From: a virus
Length of the DNA stretch: 20,522 nucleotides
Strand: one strand, 5' to 3'
Virus record (IMG/VR): IMGVR_UViG_3300025138_000489
Coordinates: 1 to 20,522 of that record
The notes beneath the pieces were generated by a model. It saw only the letters and a list, made by a program, of their open reading frames with translations, had not been told where the DNA came from and ran no database searches. Below, in pieces: positions 6,274 through 12,841 of this stretch. Position numbers and translations under genes: made by a program. Within the stretch, counting starts at the first letter, position 1. Each line of letters starts with the position of its first letter.

Positions 6274-6434
6274 TACGCATTCTCCATTTTCTTTGCAAGT
6301 TCTTCACATTCTTTTTCAGTAGCAACACCAACTAGAGTTGCAAGTTTTTCTAGTGTCTCTTGACCAGAAGATGTCATTCTGTCAAACTCCCAATATAAGT
6401 CAGCAACACATTTCGCAATTTTTAATTTATCCAT
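6273..6434 (-). CDS. 53-aa hypothetical helical protein
   Basis: The frame opens with ATG at 6434, one base after the TAG of the upstream gene, and ends with TAA overlapping the next ATG (TAATG). The product begins MDKLKIAKCVADLYWEFDRM and is entirely helix-forming, ending KECEELAKKMENA. It resembles small helical regulators or anti-host proteins common in phage early regions, but nothing specific is recognised. The tight spacing on both sides is the main evidence that it is a gene. Confidence 0.65.
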   Translation of the reverse strand: MDKLKIAKCVADLYWEFDRMTSSGQETLEKLATLVGVATEKECEELAKKMENA

Positions 6435-6435
6435 T

Positions 6436-6696
6436 CTAATATTCCTTTGTCATTTCCATTAATTTAAAACCTTCTTCTGCAAGTATCTTTGCATCATCGT
6501 AGTGGGCGAACCCTTCTTCGTCTGCAAAGTCCATGCTGCTTGTGTAGTAGATGGTATCATTGTCGATATCAATATTGTGAGTATCCATCACATATTTGAA
6601 AGTCTTTGCAGTCTTGATGTTACCACCAACCAAATTGCCAGGCCCCTTGTAAATCTCAAGACCACCATTGTTCGCACCGATAAAAATTGTTTCCAT
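6436..6696 (-). CDS. 86-aa hypothetical protein
   Basis: An acidic soluble protein starting METIFIGANNGGLEIYKGPG and ending KLMEMTKEY. It contains a beta-rich N-terminal half and a short helix near the end. AAGGAAA serves as the ribosome-binding site. It is the first gene after the promoter at 6738-6766. No family recognised. Confidence 0.65.
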   Translation of the reverse strand: METIFIGANNGGLEIYKGPGNLVGGNIKTAKTFKYVMDTHNIDIDNDTIYYTSSMDFADEEGFAHYDDAKILAEEGFKLMEMTKEY

Positions 6697-6737
6697 GATT
6701 ATTTCCTTTTCTCTCTTTTAACTCATCTTACTTGATC

Positions 6738-6766
6738 AATGTACCATGTTATTAGAGCAAAGTCAA
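6738..6766 (-). promoter_or_regulatory. Sigma70-like early promoter with shared transcript start
   Basis: Minus strand: -35 TTGACT (6761-6766), 17-bp spacer ending in AACATGG, -10 TACATT (6738-6743), followed by GATCAAGTAAGATGAG. It keeps only half of the spacer palindrome seen in the two sister promoters. Confidence 0.75.
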
Positions 6767-6787
6767 GCAAAATCGACAAAAAAAGAC

Positions 6788-6813
6788 AAAAAAAAACCCT
6801 GTAAAAACAGGGT
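6788..6813 (-). terminator. Rho-independent terminator
   Basis: Stem ACCCTG/CAGGGT (6796-6801 with 6808-6813) with a 6-nt loop, followed on the minus strand by a run of T. It ends the operon whose last gene is at 6838-6978. Confidence 0.85.
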
Positions 6814-6837
6814 CTTAGTAAGAAAGTTAAAAAAAGT

Positions 6838-6978
6838 TTAATATAAAACTTTAAATCCTTCGTGTTGTAGTCTTTTTTGTCTTCGTTCTAAATCAACCAT
6901 GTCTACTGATTCGGATAGATATTTCTCTACTGATGACATTGTACTTCGTTTCCACCAGAGTTTTAATGACTTAATCAT
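6838..6978 (-). CDS. 46-aa protein, DUF3563-like
   Basis: ATG at 6978 lies inside the end of the upstream gene (8-nt overlap) and the frame ends with TAA at 6840-6838, just before the terminator. The product begins MIKSLKLWWKRSTMSSVEKY and continues LSESVDMVDLERRQKRLQ. The pattern YLs-x-SVD-x-xDLERR matches the short DUF3563-type bacterial proteins as I remember them. The function of that family is unknown. The match is by motif only. Confidence 0.65.
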   Translation of the reverse strand: MIKSLKLWWKRSTMSSVEKYLSESVDMVDLERRQKRLQHEGFKVLY

Positions 6979-7177
6979 TTTTCTTTAACTCCTTTAGTTG
7001 AAGCATTACTGCTTTTGCTTCTTTGTGGTATCCTTGTTGATATAGTTGATGAGCAGCTTTAGCAGTACCTATGACCTCAAAATGACGTACCATGCGTTTC
7101 ATTGATTTACTTGTATACTTTGATATTAAATCACATATCTCGCAAGTGTGTTGGTATGCTTGTGTTAGTACAGTCAT
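6971..7177 (-). CDS. 68-aa helical hypothetical protein
   Basis: The product starts MTVLTQAYQHTCEICDLISK and is helical and basic, ending MLQLKELKKND. CEIC gives one CxxC but no second pair, so a zinc site is doubtful. Its ATG overlaps the upstream stop as ATGA, and its own end overlaps the next gene by 8 nt, so it is the middle of a three-gene coupled unit. No family recognised. Confidence 0.65.
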   Translation of the reverse strand: MTVLTQAYQHTCEICDLISKYTSKSMKRMVRHFEVIGTAKAAHQLYQQGYHKEAKAVMLQLKELKKND

Positions 7178-7326
7178 TTCTGTTTCCTTCCCATAGTTAA
7201 GTAAAAATTGTGTGCATCATTATCTGTCATGTGCCTAACGTCATTTGCGTATTCTGTTCTAATAAATCTTACGATATTAGCATGAGAATTGGAACTTTCA
7301 AATAACTTTTTTAATCTATTTAACAT
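7174..7326 (-). CDS. 50-aa hypothetical protein
   Basis: ATG at 7326 opens a frame that ends in ATGA overlap with the next gene. The product begins MLNRLKKLFESSNSHANIVR and contains IRTEYANDVRHMTDNDA, a motif I recall from other small marine phage proteins. It starts just downstream of a terminator, so it would need read-through or an unseen promoter; I find no convincing -35/-10 pair in between. Confidence 0.6.
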   Translation of the reverse strand: MLNRLKKLFESSNSHANIVRFIRTEYANDVRHMTDNDAHNFYLTMGRKQK

Positions 7327-7338
7327 TATATTTCTCCA

Positions 7339-7364
7339 TAAAAAAAGAGGGGATTACCCCTCTT
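7339..7364 (-). terminator. Rho-independent terminator
   Basis: Stem AAGAGGGG/CCCCTCTT (7345-7352 with 7357-7364) with loop ATTA, followed on the minus strand by seven T. It overlaps the last codons of the 24-aa gene upstream. Confidence 0.88.
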
Positions 7365-7428
7365 GCTTGTTCTCTTCTTTGGGTGGCATTGTTATAAAAT
7401 GCCATTCCTCTTCTGTGTAAGGCCACAT
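7354..7428 (-). CDS. 24-aa microprotein (MWPYTEEE type)
   Basis: A short frame from ATG at 7428 to TAA at 7356-7354 encodes MWPYTEEEWHFITMPPKEEN plus four residues. Very short proteins starting MWP(Y/F)TE(D/E)E are common in marine T4-like cyanophages and in their hosts, as I recall, which is the only reason I call this a gene. Its stop lies inside the terminator stem. There is no clear ribosome-binding site. Confidence 0.45.
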   Translation of the reverse strand: MWPYTEEEWHFITMPPKEENKQEG

Positions 7429-7466
7429 GGTAGTTTCTTATCCCTCTGATTTGAAATTGTTGTGAA

Positions 7467-7531
7467 TGTAGTCTTTCAACTACACATATATTTATGTCAA
7501 TAGTGTTGTCCTAAACACGCAAAACACTATT
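7467..7531 (-). other. Two hairpins in the intergenic region upstream of the 24-aa gene
   Basis: The 98-nt gap after the gene at 7527 holds a 9-bp hairpin (aatagtgtt 7499-7507 with aacactatt 7523-7531, 15-nt loop, containing the stop codon of the gene) and a second 6-bp hairpin (TGTAGT/ACTACA, 7467-7484). Neither is followed by a T run. Between them lies CATAAATA (7489-7496), like a T4-type late promoter. A leader RNA or processing site is possible. Confidence 0.4.
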
Positions 7532-7772
7532 TCTTTTTTGGAATGGGTTGCGACTTGTTGTCGCTACTTTTGTCTTCTTTGAATTTTGGTTTTTCTCGCA
7601 TCTCAAGTTGAGCACGAAACTTCTCTGTAACATTTGGATTGTCACACGATCTAATAAACATACTTATAGCAACATAAGAAAAACCTTTAAACATAAGTCT
7701 ATCATTAACGTAGAATAATCCTGTCGAACCATCTATCACCAATTCATATTGATTATGTTTTATTTTCCTCAT
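7527..7772 (-). CDS. 81-aa hypothetical protein, basic tail
   Basis: The product begins MRKIKHNQYELVIDGSTGLF, with a beta-rich first half and a charged, disordered C-terminal tail ending KSQPIPKKK. It overlaps the end of the PD-(D/E)xK-like gene by 20 nt, so it is the last gene of the operon from primase and RNR. No family recognised. Confidence 0.65.
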   Translation of the reverse strand: MRKIKHNQYELVIDGSTGLFYVNDRLMFKGFSYVAISMFIRSCDNPNVTEKFRAQLEMREKPKFKEDKSSDNKSQPIPKKK

Positions 7773-8100
7773 TCTGATACATCTTTATAAAATATTCTGC
7801 ATCTACTACCACTAATGGTTTTTGATTGTTGCGTTTAATGAAAACCACAGGTTCATAGTCACCAGAATTTGCCTCTGCTTGTTCGTAAGATTTCCACACA
7901 TTAAGTGTCTCTTGGTTCTTACACTCTATAGACAATGGAAACTTTTCTCTTGCAGCCCTTGCCATAATGAGGTCTTCTCCACCAGCACCCATACTTCGGG
8001 ATTCTACATCTTCTGGGTGTACATTTAGGTGTTCGATTAGTTGGTCACGAACCCATTGCTGGAATCGTCTACCTTTAGCTTTCGCTGATTGCACTCTCAC
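7753..8100 (-). CDS. Putative PD-(D/E)xK nuclease, Hjc/RecB-like
   Basis: This 115-aa protein starts with GTG at 8100 (MRVQSAKAKGRRFQQWV). It has an N-terminal basic helix, then SRSMGAGGEDL with the Asp of the core, then FPLSIECKNQE with the E-x-K pair on a strand, and QAEAN on the next helix. This is the order of the PD-(D/E)xK fold in archaeal Hjc-like and small phage nucleases. Holliday-junction or branched-DNA cleavage is the likely activity, inferred from fold only. The start overlaps the stop of the zinc-ribbon gene (TAGTG). T4 uses an unrelated resolvase (gp49), so this could be an alternative recombination or packaging nuclease. Confidence 0.7.
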   Translation of the reverse strand: MRVQSAKAKGRRFQQWVRDQLIEHLNVHPEDVESRSMGAGGEDLIMARAAREKFPLSIECKNQETLNVWKSYEQAEANSGDYEPVVFIKRNNQKPLVVVDAEYFIKMYQNEENKT

Positions 8101-8270
8101 TAATATTCATCCTCTTCAAGATTTTCATCGTACAGTTCGTCTTCATCATCTTCTGTAATGGTGTAGGAGCAGAAAACACAATACTTAGGTTTATACGCTT
8201 CATGGTTCATTCCAAACGATACCGTGAATTCAACATCACACTCATTACAGTAGATAACTTTTTTACTCAT
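8100..8270 (-). CDS. 56-aa zinc-ribbon protein
   Basis: The frame runs from ATG at 8270 to TAG at 8102-8100. The product begins MSKKVIYCNECDVEFTVSFG and has two CxxC pairs (Cys8/Cys11 and Cys31/Cys34), the spacing of a small zinc ribbon, followed by a very acidic tail (DDEDELYDENLEEDEY). The acidic tail could bind a basic partner or mimic DNA; that is inference. It is directly downstream of nrdB and coupled to the nuclease gene by TAGTG. Confidence 0.7.
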   Translation of the reverse strand: MSKKVIYCNECDVEFTVSFGMNHEAYKPKYCVFCSYTITEDDEDELYDENLEEDEY

Positions 8271-8276
8271 ACTTAT

Positions 8277-9527
8277 TTATGCAACCTCATCATATGCATC
8301 ATCCCAAGTTCCTACAAGACCAGCAACCTCATATTCGGTTACTCTGCCTTCAAAGAAATTAGTATGGTCTGCACCATTTAGTATCCACTCCAACCAAGGA
8401 AGTGGGTTCTCTTTAACTTTAAAGTTTGTTTTAAGACCAAGTTGTAACAACCTTCTATCAGTTATATATCTAACATATTGTTTTACTTCAGCAGCAGAAA
8501 GGCCTTCCATATCACCAATTTTGTAAGCAAGGTCTGTAAACTTATCTTCTAGTTTAACTGACTGTCTTGCCATCTCATATATATCATTCTTAAATTGGTC
8601 ATCAACAATCTTAGGATGTTCAATACAATATTGTCTGAATAGTTTTGCATCACCCTCAACGTGAATTGACTCATCACGAATTGACCATTCAACAACCTTA
8701 CCCATACCTTTCATCTTACCGAACCTTTGAAAGTTCAACAACATGACAAACGATGCAAAGAGAGCAACACCCTCATTGAATACAGTTTTAGCAAGTGCAA
8801 GTCCTAGACCACGAGCAGTGTTAACATTAGAATCCATCATAAAATCAATCTTATCTGCCATCTCTTGATATTCTAGAAAGGCATGATACTCAGCGTCTGA
8901 TAGTCCAAGTGTCTCATTCAACAATGCATATGCACGTTGATGAATACCTTCTCTACTTGCAAATGAGCCTAACATATTTCTTACTTCATTATTCTTAAAC
9001 TTGGGAATGAATTGGTCAAAATAGTTCTGTCCAACTGCTACGTCTGATTGTGTGAATAGTCTAAGGATATTAGTAATATATTCTTTCTCTACATCTGTAA
9101 CCTTACCACCCTTCCAATCAGAAACATCTTCTGACAGGTCAATCTCATCTTCAATCCAATGAACTTTTTCATGTCTAGTTGTAATTTCAACTGCCCATGC
9201 ATAGTGAAATGGTTTATATGTTTCACTGAACTTTAACAGTCCACCACCACCTTTTTTACGAAGCAACTCTGCACCGTGTTTCATAAGGTCATCATAACTA
9301 CCAATTCTAGTTCCATCAACAAAAATCTGTGGTACAGAATTGACTCTACGAACTGTAGCGTCTTGACCAACTGTTTCGGTAATTCCATTGATAGACTGAT
9401 AGAACGCTAGTCTTTCTTCTTCATTATCCATTAATTCTTCAGTGTAAGTAAACCCATGTTCACTTAACCACTTTTTTGCCATTCCACAGAATGGGCAATC
9501 ACTTTTAGTTATTACTTTAATATCCAT
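8277..9527 (-). CDS. nrdB: Glutaredoxin-NrdB fusion: ribonucleotide reductase beta subunit
   Basis: The protein joins a glutaredoxin domain (residues about 1-92; redox motif CPFC at 11-14, SVPQIFVDG cis-Pro loop) to a class I RNR small subunit (about 100-416). The R2 diiron ligands are all visible: D162, E193, H196, E252, E286 and H289, with the radical Tyr200 in EGIHQRAY. It makes the tyrosyl radical used by NrdA; the attached glutaredoxin can recycle NrdA's disulphide directly. I choose ATG at 9527 because GAGGA sits 5 nt before it; an in-frame ATG at 9560 (11 residues longer) has no such site. It lies downstream of nrdA with one small ORF between. Separate glutaredoxin genes are usual in T4 (nrdC), so the fusion is a variation. 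Confidence 0.93.
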   Translation of the reverse strand: MDIKVITKSDCPFCGMAKKWLSEHGFTYTEELMDNEEERLAFYQSINGITETVGQDATVRRVNSVPQIFVDGTRIGSYDDLMKHGAELLRKKGGGGLLKFSETYKPFHYAWAVEITTRHEKVHWIEDEIDLSEDVSDWKGGKVTDVEKEYITNILRLFTQSDVAVGQNYFDQFIPKFKNNEVRNMLGSFASREGIHQRAYALLNETLGLSDAEYHAFLEYQEMADKIDFMMDSNVNTARGLGLALAKTVFNEGVALFASFVMLLNFQRFGKMKGMGKVVEWSIRDESIHVEGDAKLFRQYCIEHPKIVDDQFKNDIYEMARQSVKLEDKFTDLAYKIGDMEGLSAAEVKQYVRYITDRRLLQLGLKTNFKVKENPLPWLEWILNGADHTNFFEGRVTEYEVAGLVGTWDDAYDEVA

Positions 9528-9549
9528 TTCATTCCTCTTTCTTTGTTCA

Positions 9550-9783
9550 TTAATAGTCATATAGTTTCGTATTCTTCGGATCGATTAAAACAGTTTTACA
9601 ATAAGCAGTCACCCTATCTTTAGGGTCTACTCTATCGGCATAACTGTAATTACCGTACTGTCTTGGTATCCTAGCGGCATAATATTGACAAGCATTAATA
9701 CCAGTAAAATACATAGGGTTAGGTTGTATCTTTCGGAACTCTCCTGTTCCGATAACAACTACTAACATAAATGCGTGTATCAT
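9550..9783 (-). CDS. 77-aa conserved protein between nrdA and nrdB
   Basis: The product begins MIHAFMLVVVIGTGEFRKIQ, with a hydrophobic start that could be a short signal or membrane segment, then YFTGINACQYYAARI and DRVTAYCKTVLIDP. I recall close relatives at this place in T4-like cyanophage genomes. Two Cys residues outside the hydrophobic stretch could form a disulphide if it is exported. Its role in or beside the RNR operon is unknown. Confidence 0.7.
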   Translation of the reverse strand: MIHAFMLVVVIGTGEFRKIQPNPMYFTGINACQYYAARIPRQYGNYSYADRVDPKDRVTAYCKTVLIDPKNTKLYDY

Positions 9784-9799
9784 TATATTTCATAATACT

Positions 9800-11659
9800 C
9801 TATCCTTGACAGGCAACACACTCATCTTGAGTCATATCACCCACTGCACCTTGTACTGGCGGGGTCAGTCCACAAACTTCACCATCTCCAGCATTATCAT
9901 AATCTTTAAGAGCATCCCTCTCTACTTTAGCCGATACGTTCTCGGCACGTTGTGTGGATTCTGTTCTTAAATAATATAATCCTTTACATCCTTCTTTCCA
10001 TGCATTAAAGTGTACTTTATGTAGGTACTTCTTATCTGCACCAGCAGGGAAGAATAGATTCAATGATTGACCTTGACATAACCAGTTCTGTCTTTCTCCA
10101 CCTTGAGTTACAAGGATTTGTTGGTCAATCTCTATTGCTGTTTTGAAAACATCTTTAACTTTTTGGTCAAGAAATTTAAGATGTTGTACTGAACCACCAT
10201 TAGTAATAATGTCTGTCCATACTTTATCTGTGTTCTTACCAAGTTTTTCTAGTATCTTCTCTAAGTACTTATTCTTTACGAGATGAGAACCAGCCCGTGT
10301 TCTATGAGTATATGCATTTGCTTTAGATGGTTCAATAGATGGGGATGTTCCAACAATTATACTAGAATTGGCATTAGGGGCAATCGCCAACAAATGTGCG
10401 TTACGTCTACCAGTACCCTCCATATCGGGTGCCTCACCCCTTTCTAGACCCATTCTCTTACTTTCATCAACTGCTTCATTCTGTATATATTGGAAGATAA
10501 CTTTGTTCCATACGTTTGCCTGATAATCCTCAAAAGGAATATTCTTCTGGTGTAGGAATGAATGCCACCCCATTGCACCAAGTCCAAGACTACGTTCTTG
10601 TGTTGCAGAGAACCTTGCACGACTAATTTCATCACCAGCATTTTCAATAAAGAATTGTAATACATTATCAAGAAAACGTGTAAGGTCACGAATCATTGTT
10701 GTACCACGCCACGCATCAAAGTGTTCTAGATTAACTGAAGACAAACAACATACAGCAGTTCTATCATCAGAAGTTGGTAGATGAATTTCATTACACAAAT
10801 TAGAACCATTAATTTTCAAACCCTTGTCTTTCATGGTCTGTGGTAATGCACGATTAGCTGTATCAATAAAGTTTAGATATGGTTCACCTGTTCTAAATCT
10901 TGTCTCTAGAATTTGTTCCCACAGCTTCCTTGCTCGCATAGTCTCACGAACTGTACCATCATGTGGGTCAATTAAATCCCACCATTCATTTCTTTCTACT
11001 GCTCTCATAAAAGAATCAGTAATATTTACTGCATGGTGTAGGTTTAGGTTCTTACGATTTACATCGCCAGTAGGTACTCTCATGTTTATAAATTCAATAA
11101 TATCTGGATGGTCAACATTCATATAAGCAGCGTATGAACCTTTACGAGTTCTACCTTGACGGTATGCTGTCATGTCTGCATCTACCGTATGTAGGAAAGG
11201 CATTGGGCCCGGCGCTTTATTTGATACTGCACGAACATCACTCCAATGTCCACCAACACCACCACCCTTTACTGACAACCAACGTAACTCAGCAGTATGG
11301 TCAATTAGACCTTCAAGTGAATCTGGTACATAGGTAAGAAAACAAGAAATAGGAAGTGCCTTTGGTTTCTTGCCGGGCATTGGTGCATTCGACAATACAG
11401 GCGATGCGAACATAAACCAACCCTTTGAAACATAATCATAGATACGTTGTGCTAATTTCATATCACCATAACAATAAGCAGCTGCAGCTCTAGCAAATGC
11501 GTGTTGTGGAGAATCTTCTTCGTCATTACAATAGTAATCTTTTAGTAATTTACTTGCTTGTTCTGATAACAATTTGTCTCTGTTAAGGTCAATAGACACA
11601 CCTAGATATTTCTTTCCCACCATCATAGTTGGGAACTCCACGACTGCTGATTCCGGCAT
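9800..11659 (-). CDS. nrdA: Class I ribonucleotide reductase alpha subunit
   Basis: This 619-aa NrdA reduces ribonucleotides to deoxyribonucleotides for phage DNA synthesis. Catalytic features: Cys106 (PISCFLTYVPD), N287/C289/E291 in NLCNE, the partner Cys in AVCCLSSVNL (about 304-305), the Tyr pair Y562/Y563 (GLYYLRTES) for radical transfer, and the C-terminal ECVACQG pair (C614, C617) that carries electrons. It is shorter than E. coli NrdA (761 aa) because it has no N-terminal ATP-cone, so dATP feedback inhibition is probably absent. It lies between primase and the small ORF / nrdB. The gene is intact, with all catalytic residues. Confidence 0.95.
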   Translation of the reverse strand: MPESAVVEFPTMMVGKKYLGVSIDLNRDKLLSEQASKLLKDYYCNDEEDSPQHAFARAAAAYCYGDMKLAQRIYDYVSKGWFMFASPVLSNAPMPGKKPKALPISCFLTYVPDSLEGLIDHTAELRWLSVKGGGVGGHWSDVRAVSNKAPGPMPFLHTVDADMTAYRQGRTRKGSYAAYMNVDHPDIIEFINMRVPTGDVNRKNLNLHHAVNITDSFMRAVERNEWWDLIDPHDGTVRETMRARKLWEQILETRFRTGEPYLNFIDTANRALPQTMKDKGLKINGSNLCNEIHLPTSDDRTAVCCLSSVNLEHFDAWRGTTMIRDLTRFLDNVLQFFIENAGDEISRARFSATQERSLGLGAMGWHSFLHQKNIPFEDYQANVWNKVIFQYIQNEAVDESKRMGLERGEAPDMEGTGRRNAHLLAIAPNANSSIIVGTSPSIEPSKANAYTHRTRAGSHLVKNKYLEKILEKLGKNTDKVWTDIITNGGSVQHLKFLDQKVKDVFKTAIEIDQQILVTQGGERQNWLCQGQSLNLFFPAGADKKYLHKVHFNAWKEGCKGLYYLRTESTQRAENVSAKVERDALKDYDNAGDGEVCGLTPPVQGAVGDMTQDECVACQG

Positions 11660-11672
11660 TGATTAATACTCC

Positions 11673-12695
11673 TCATATTCTTTTCCAGTTTTGATAATTT
11701 ACTTTCGCCTCTAGATCTTGAAACGTATTACTATGTATTACTTTCCGTATCTCTACAAGCGACATTCCAGACAAAAACATATCATTAATGTCTTTTTGTT
11801 TAATATAGTCAGGCCAAATTACAACACGATATCCGTCTTCAATACATCGTTCTAATTGAGCACAAACTTGAGCATTTCTTGGTTCATTATCTGGAACAAG
11901 AACTACTTTCTCTTTATACTTAGGTAATCGTAAGTCGCTTTGAGCAACTGCGATACCGTTCTCAAGGAATAGACTATCAATGGGGCCTTCCACGACCATA
12001 ACGTCATTAGACCAATCCACCCTGTCCATACCAAATATTTTTTGCTCATCTTCATCAAGGATGATAGTAATGTATTTTGGTTTTTCTTTTCCAAACGCTC
12101 TCCCTTGGTAAGCGAATACTTCACCCTTAGAATTACGAAATGGTATTATCATTCTAGGATGGTCACTATTTAAAGTAACACCAGAGAACTTATTAGGAAC
12201 TAATGAATTAGTCCATTCATAAAATTTATTACACAAATAGATATCAGCAATGCTAGATTCTGGTAATTTTCTATGTTCGATGAATTTGTAAGCAGGGTGT
12301 TCTGAACCAAGTTCTCTAAACGATTTGAGATTTGATAGAACGCCTTTCTTCTTAAAGACAGGCTTAGGGATATTGAATATCGGATTGGCGACATTACCCC
12401 CTCGACCATTTGCTGTATATCCTTCCTTGTATCTTTCAAGTGTGTACTCCTTGTGTAAATTAGCGTCAACGTGTTTAATAAGGTTAGAAAGATTTGTACC
12501 GTAAGCACAGTTGTGACACTTGAAGAATAAATCATTCTTCTTACGATATACAAATCCTCTTGCCTTGTTCTGGTGTTTATGCGAATCACCACAGTAAGGA
12601 CAACGGAAGTTGTACAGATAATCGCCTTTCTTTTTGAATTTACCTAATCTAGACGATAAAAGATTAAGGTATTTCAGATCAATATAACATGACAT
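11673..12695 (-). CDS. 61: DNA primase, T4 gp61 type
   Basis: The 340-aa protein matches T4 gp61 (342 aa) in length and layout: an N-terminal zinc ribbon with C32/C35 (CPYCGD) and C60/C63 (CHNC), a linker, then a TOPRIM-type catalytic core with VMVVEGPIDS (E236, D240) and VLVPDNE (D269). It makes short RNA primers for the lagging strand together with a gp41-type helicase (not in this window). The ATG (12695) sits only a few bases after the -10 of the nearer promoter copy, with no Shine-Dalgarno sequence, so the transcript from that promoter would be leaderless or nearly so. It leads the primase-RNR operon. Confidence 0.92.
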   Translation of the reverse strand: MSCYIDLKYLNLLSSRLGKFKKKGDYLYNFRCPYCGDSHKHQNKARGFVYRKKNDLFFKCHNCAYGTNLSNLIKHVDANLHKEYTLERYKEGYTANGRGGNVANPIFNIPKPVFKKKGVLSNLKSFRELGSEHPAYKFIEHRKLPESSIADIYLCNKFYEWTNSLVPNKFSGVTLNSDHPRMIIPFRNSKGEVFAYQGRAFGKEKPKYITIILDEDEQKIFGMDRVDWSNDVMVVEGPIDSLFLENGIAVAQSDLRLPKYKEKVVLVPDNEPRNAQVCAQLERCIEDGYRVVIWPDYIKQKDINDMFLSGMSLVEIRKVIHSNTFQDLEAKVNYQNWKRI

Positions 12696-12751
12696 AATAT
12701 AACCATTATATAAGACATTCGGTAAAATGTCAAGGGATTTCTACATTAAAG
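12693..12751 (-). repeat. Promoter repeat, copy A (59 bp)
   Basis: First of two direct copies of a 59-bp block, 90 bp apart start to start, differing at 4 positions. It includes the primase ATG (12695-12693), the promoter and CTTTAATGTAG, which in copy B holds the last codons of the gene at 12831-13280. Confidence 0.9.
12705..12733 (-). promoter_or_regulatory. Consensus sigma70 promoter PA upstream of primase
   Basis: Minus strand: TTGACA (12728-12733), 17-bp spacer, TATAAT (12705-12710): 12/12 consensus bases. Predicted start is near 12698, three or so bases before the primase ATG. Confidence 0.9.
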
Positions 12752-12782
12752 ATTTGATGTATAGATTCAAAACCTATAGCAC

Positions 12783-12841
12783 CATAATATAACCATTATA
12801 TAAGACATTTGGGGTAATGTCAAGGGATTTCTACATTAAAG
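12783..12841 (-). repeat. Promoter repeat, copy B (59 bp)
   Basis: Second copy. Its upstream end is the 3' end of the gene at 12831-13280 and its downstream end is an ATG that reads only ATG GTG CTA TAG, so the start codon in the repeat leads nowhere here. Confidence 0.9.
12795..12823 (-). promoter_or_regulatory. Consensus sigma70 promoter PB upstream of primase
   Basis: Minus strand: TTGACA (12818-12823), 17-bp spacer, TATAAT (12795-12800): 12/12 consensus. A transcript from here would carry a leader of roughly 95 nt that includes the whole of copy A. Confidence 0.9.

Noticed and set aside
7499-7531. Hairpin as a Rho-independent terminator
   Set aside because: A 15-nt loop, AT-rich stem and no T run after it on the minus strand.
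8274-8281. CATAAATA as a late promoter for the zinc-ribbon gene
   Set aside because: It overlaps the nrdB stop codon and lies only 4 nt from the next ATG; likely chance in AT-rich sequence.
10444-10689. 81-aa minus-strand frame inside nrdA
   Set aside because: Out-of-frame shadow of a gene whose catalytic residues are intact.
12200-12592. 130-aa minus-strand frame inside primase
   Set aside because: Lies within the primase gene in another frame; no RBS and the primase frame has the conserved motifs.
12693-12841. CRISPR-like repeat pair
   Set aside because: Only two copies, each containing a promoter and gene ends; no spacer array and no cas genes.
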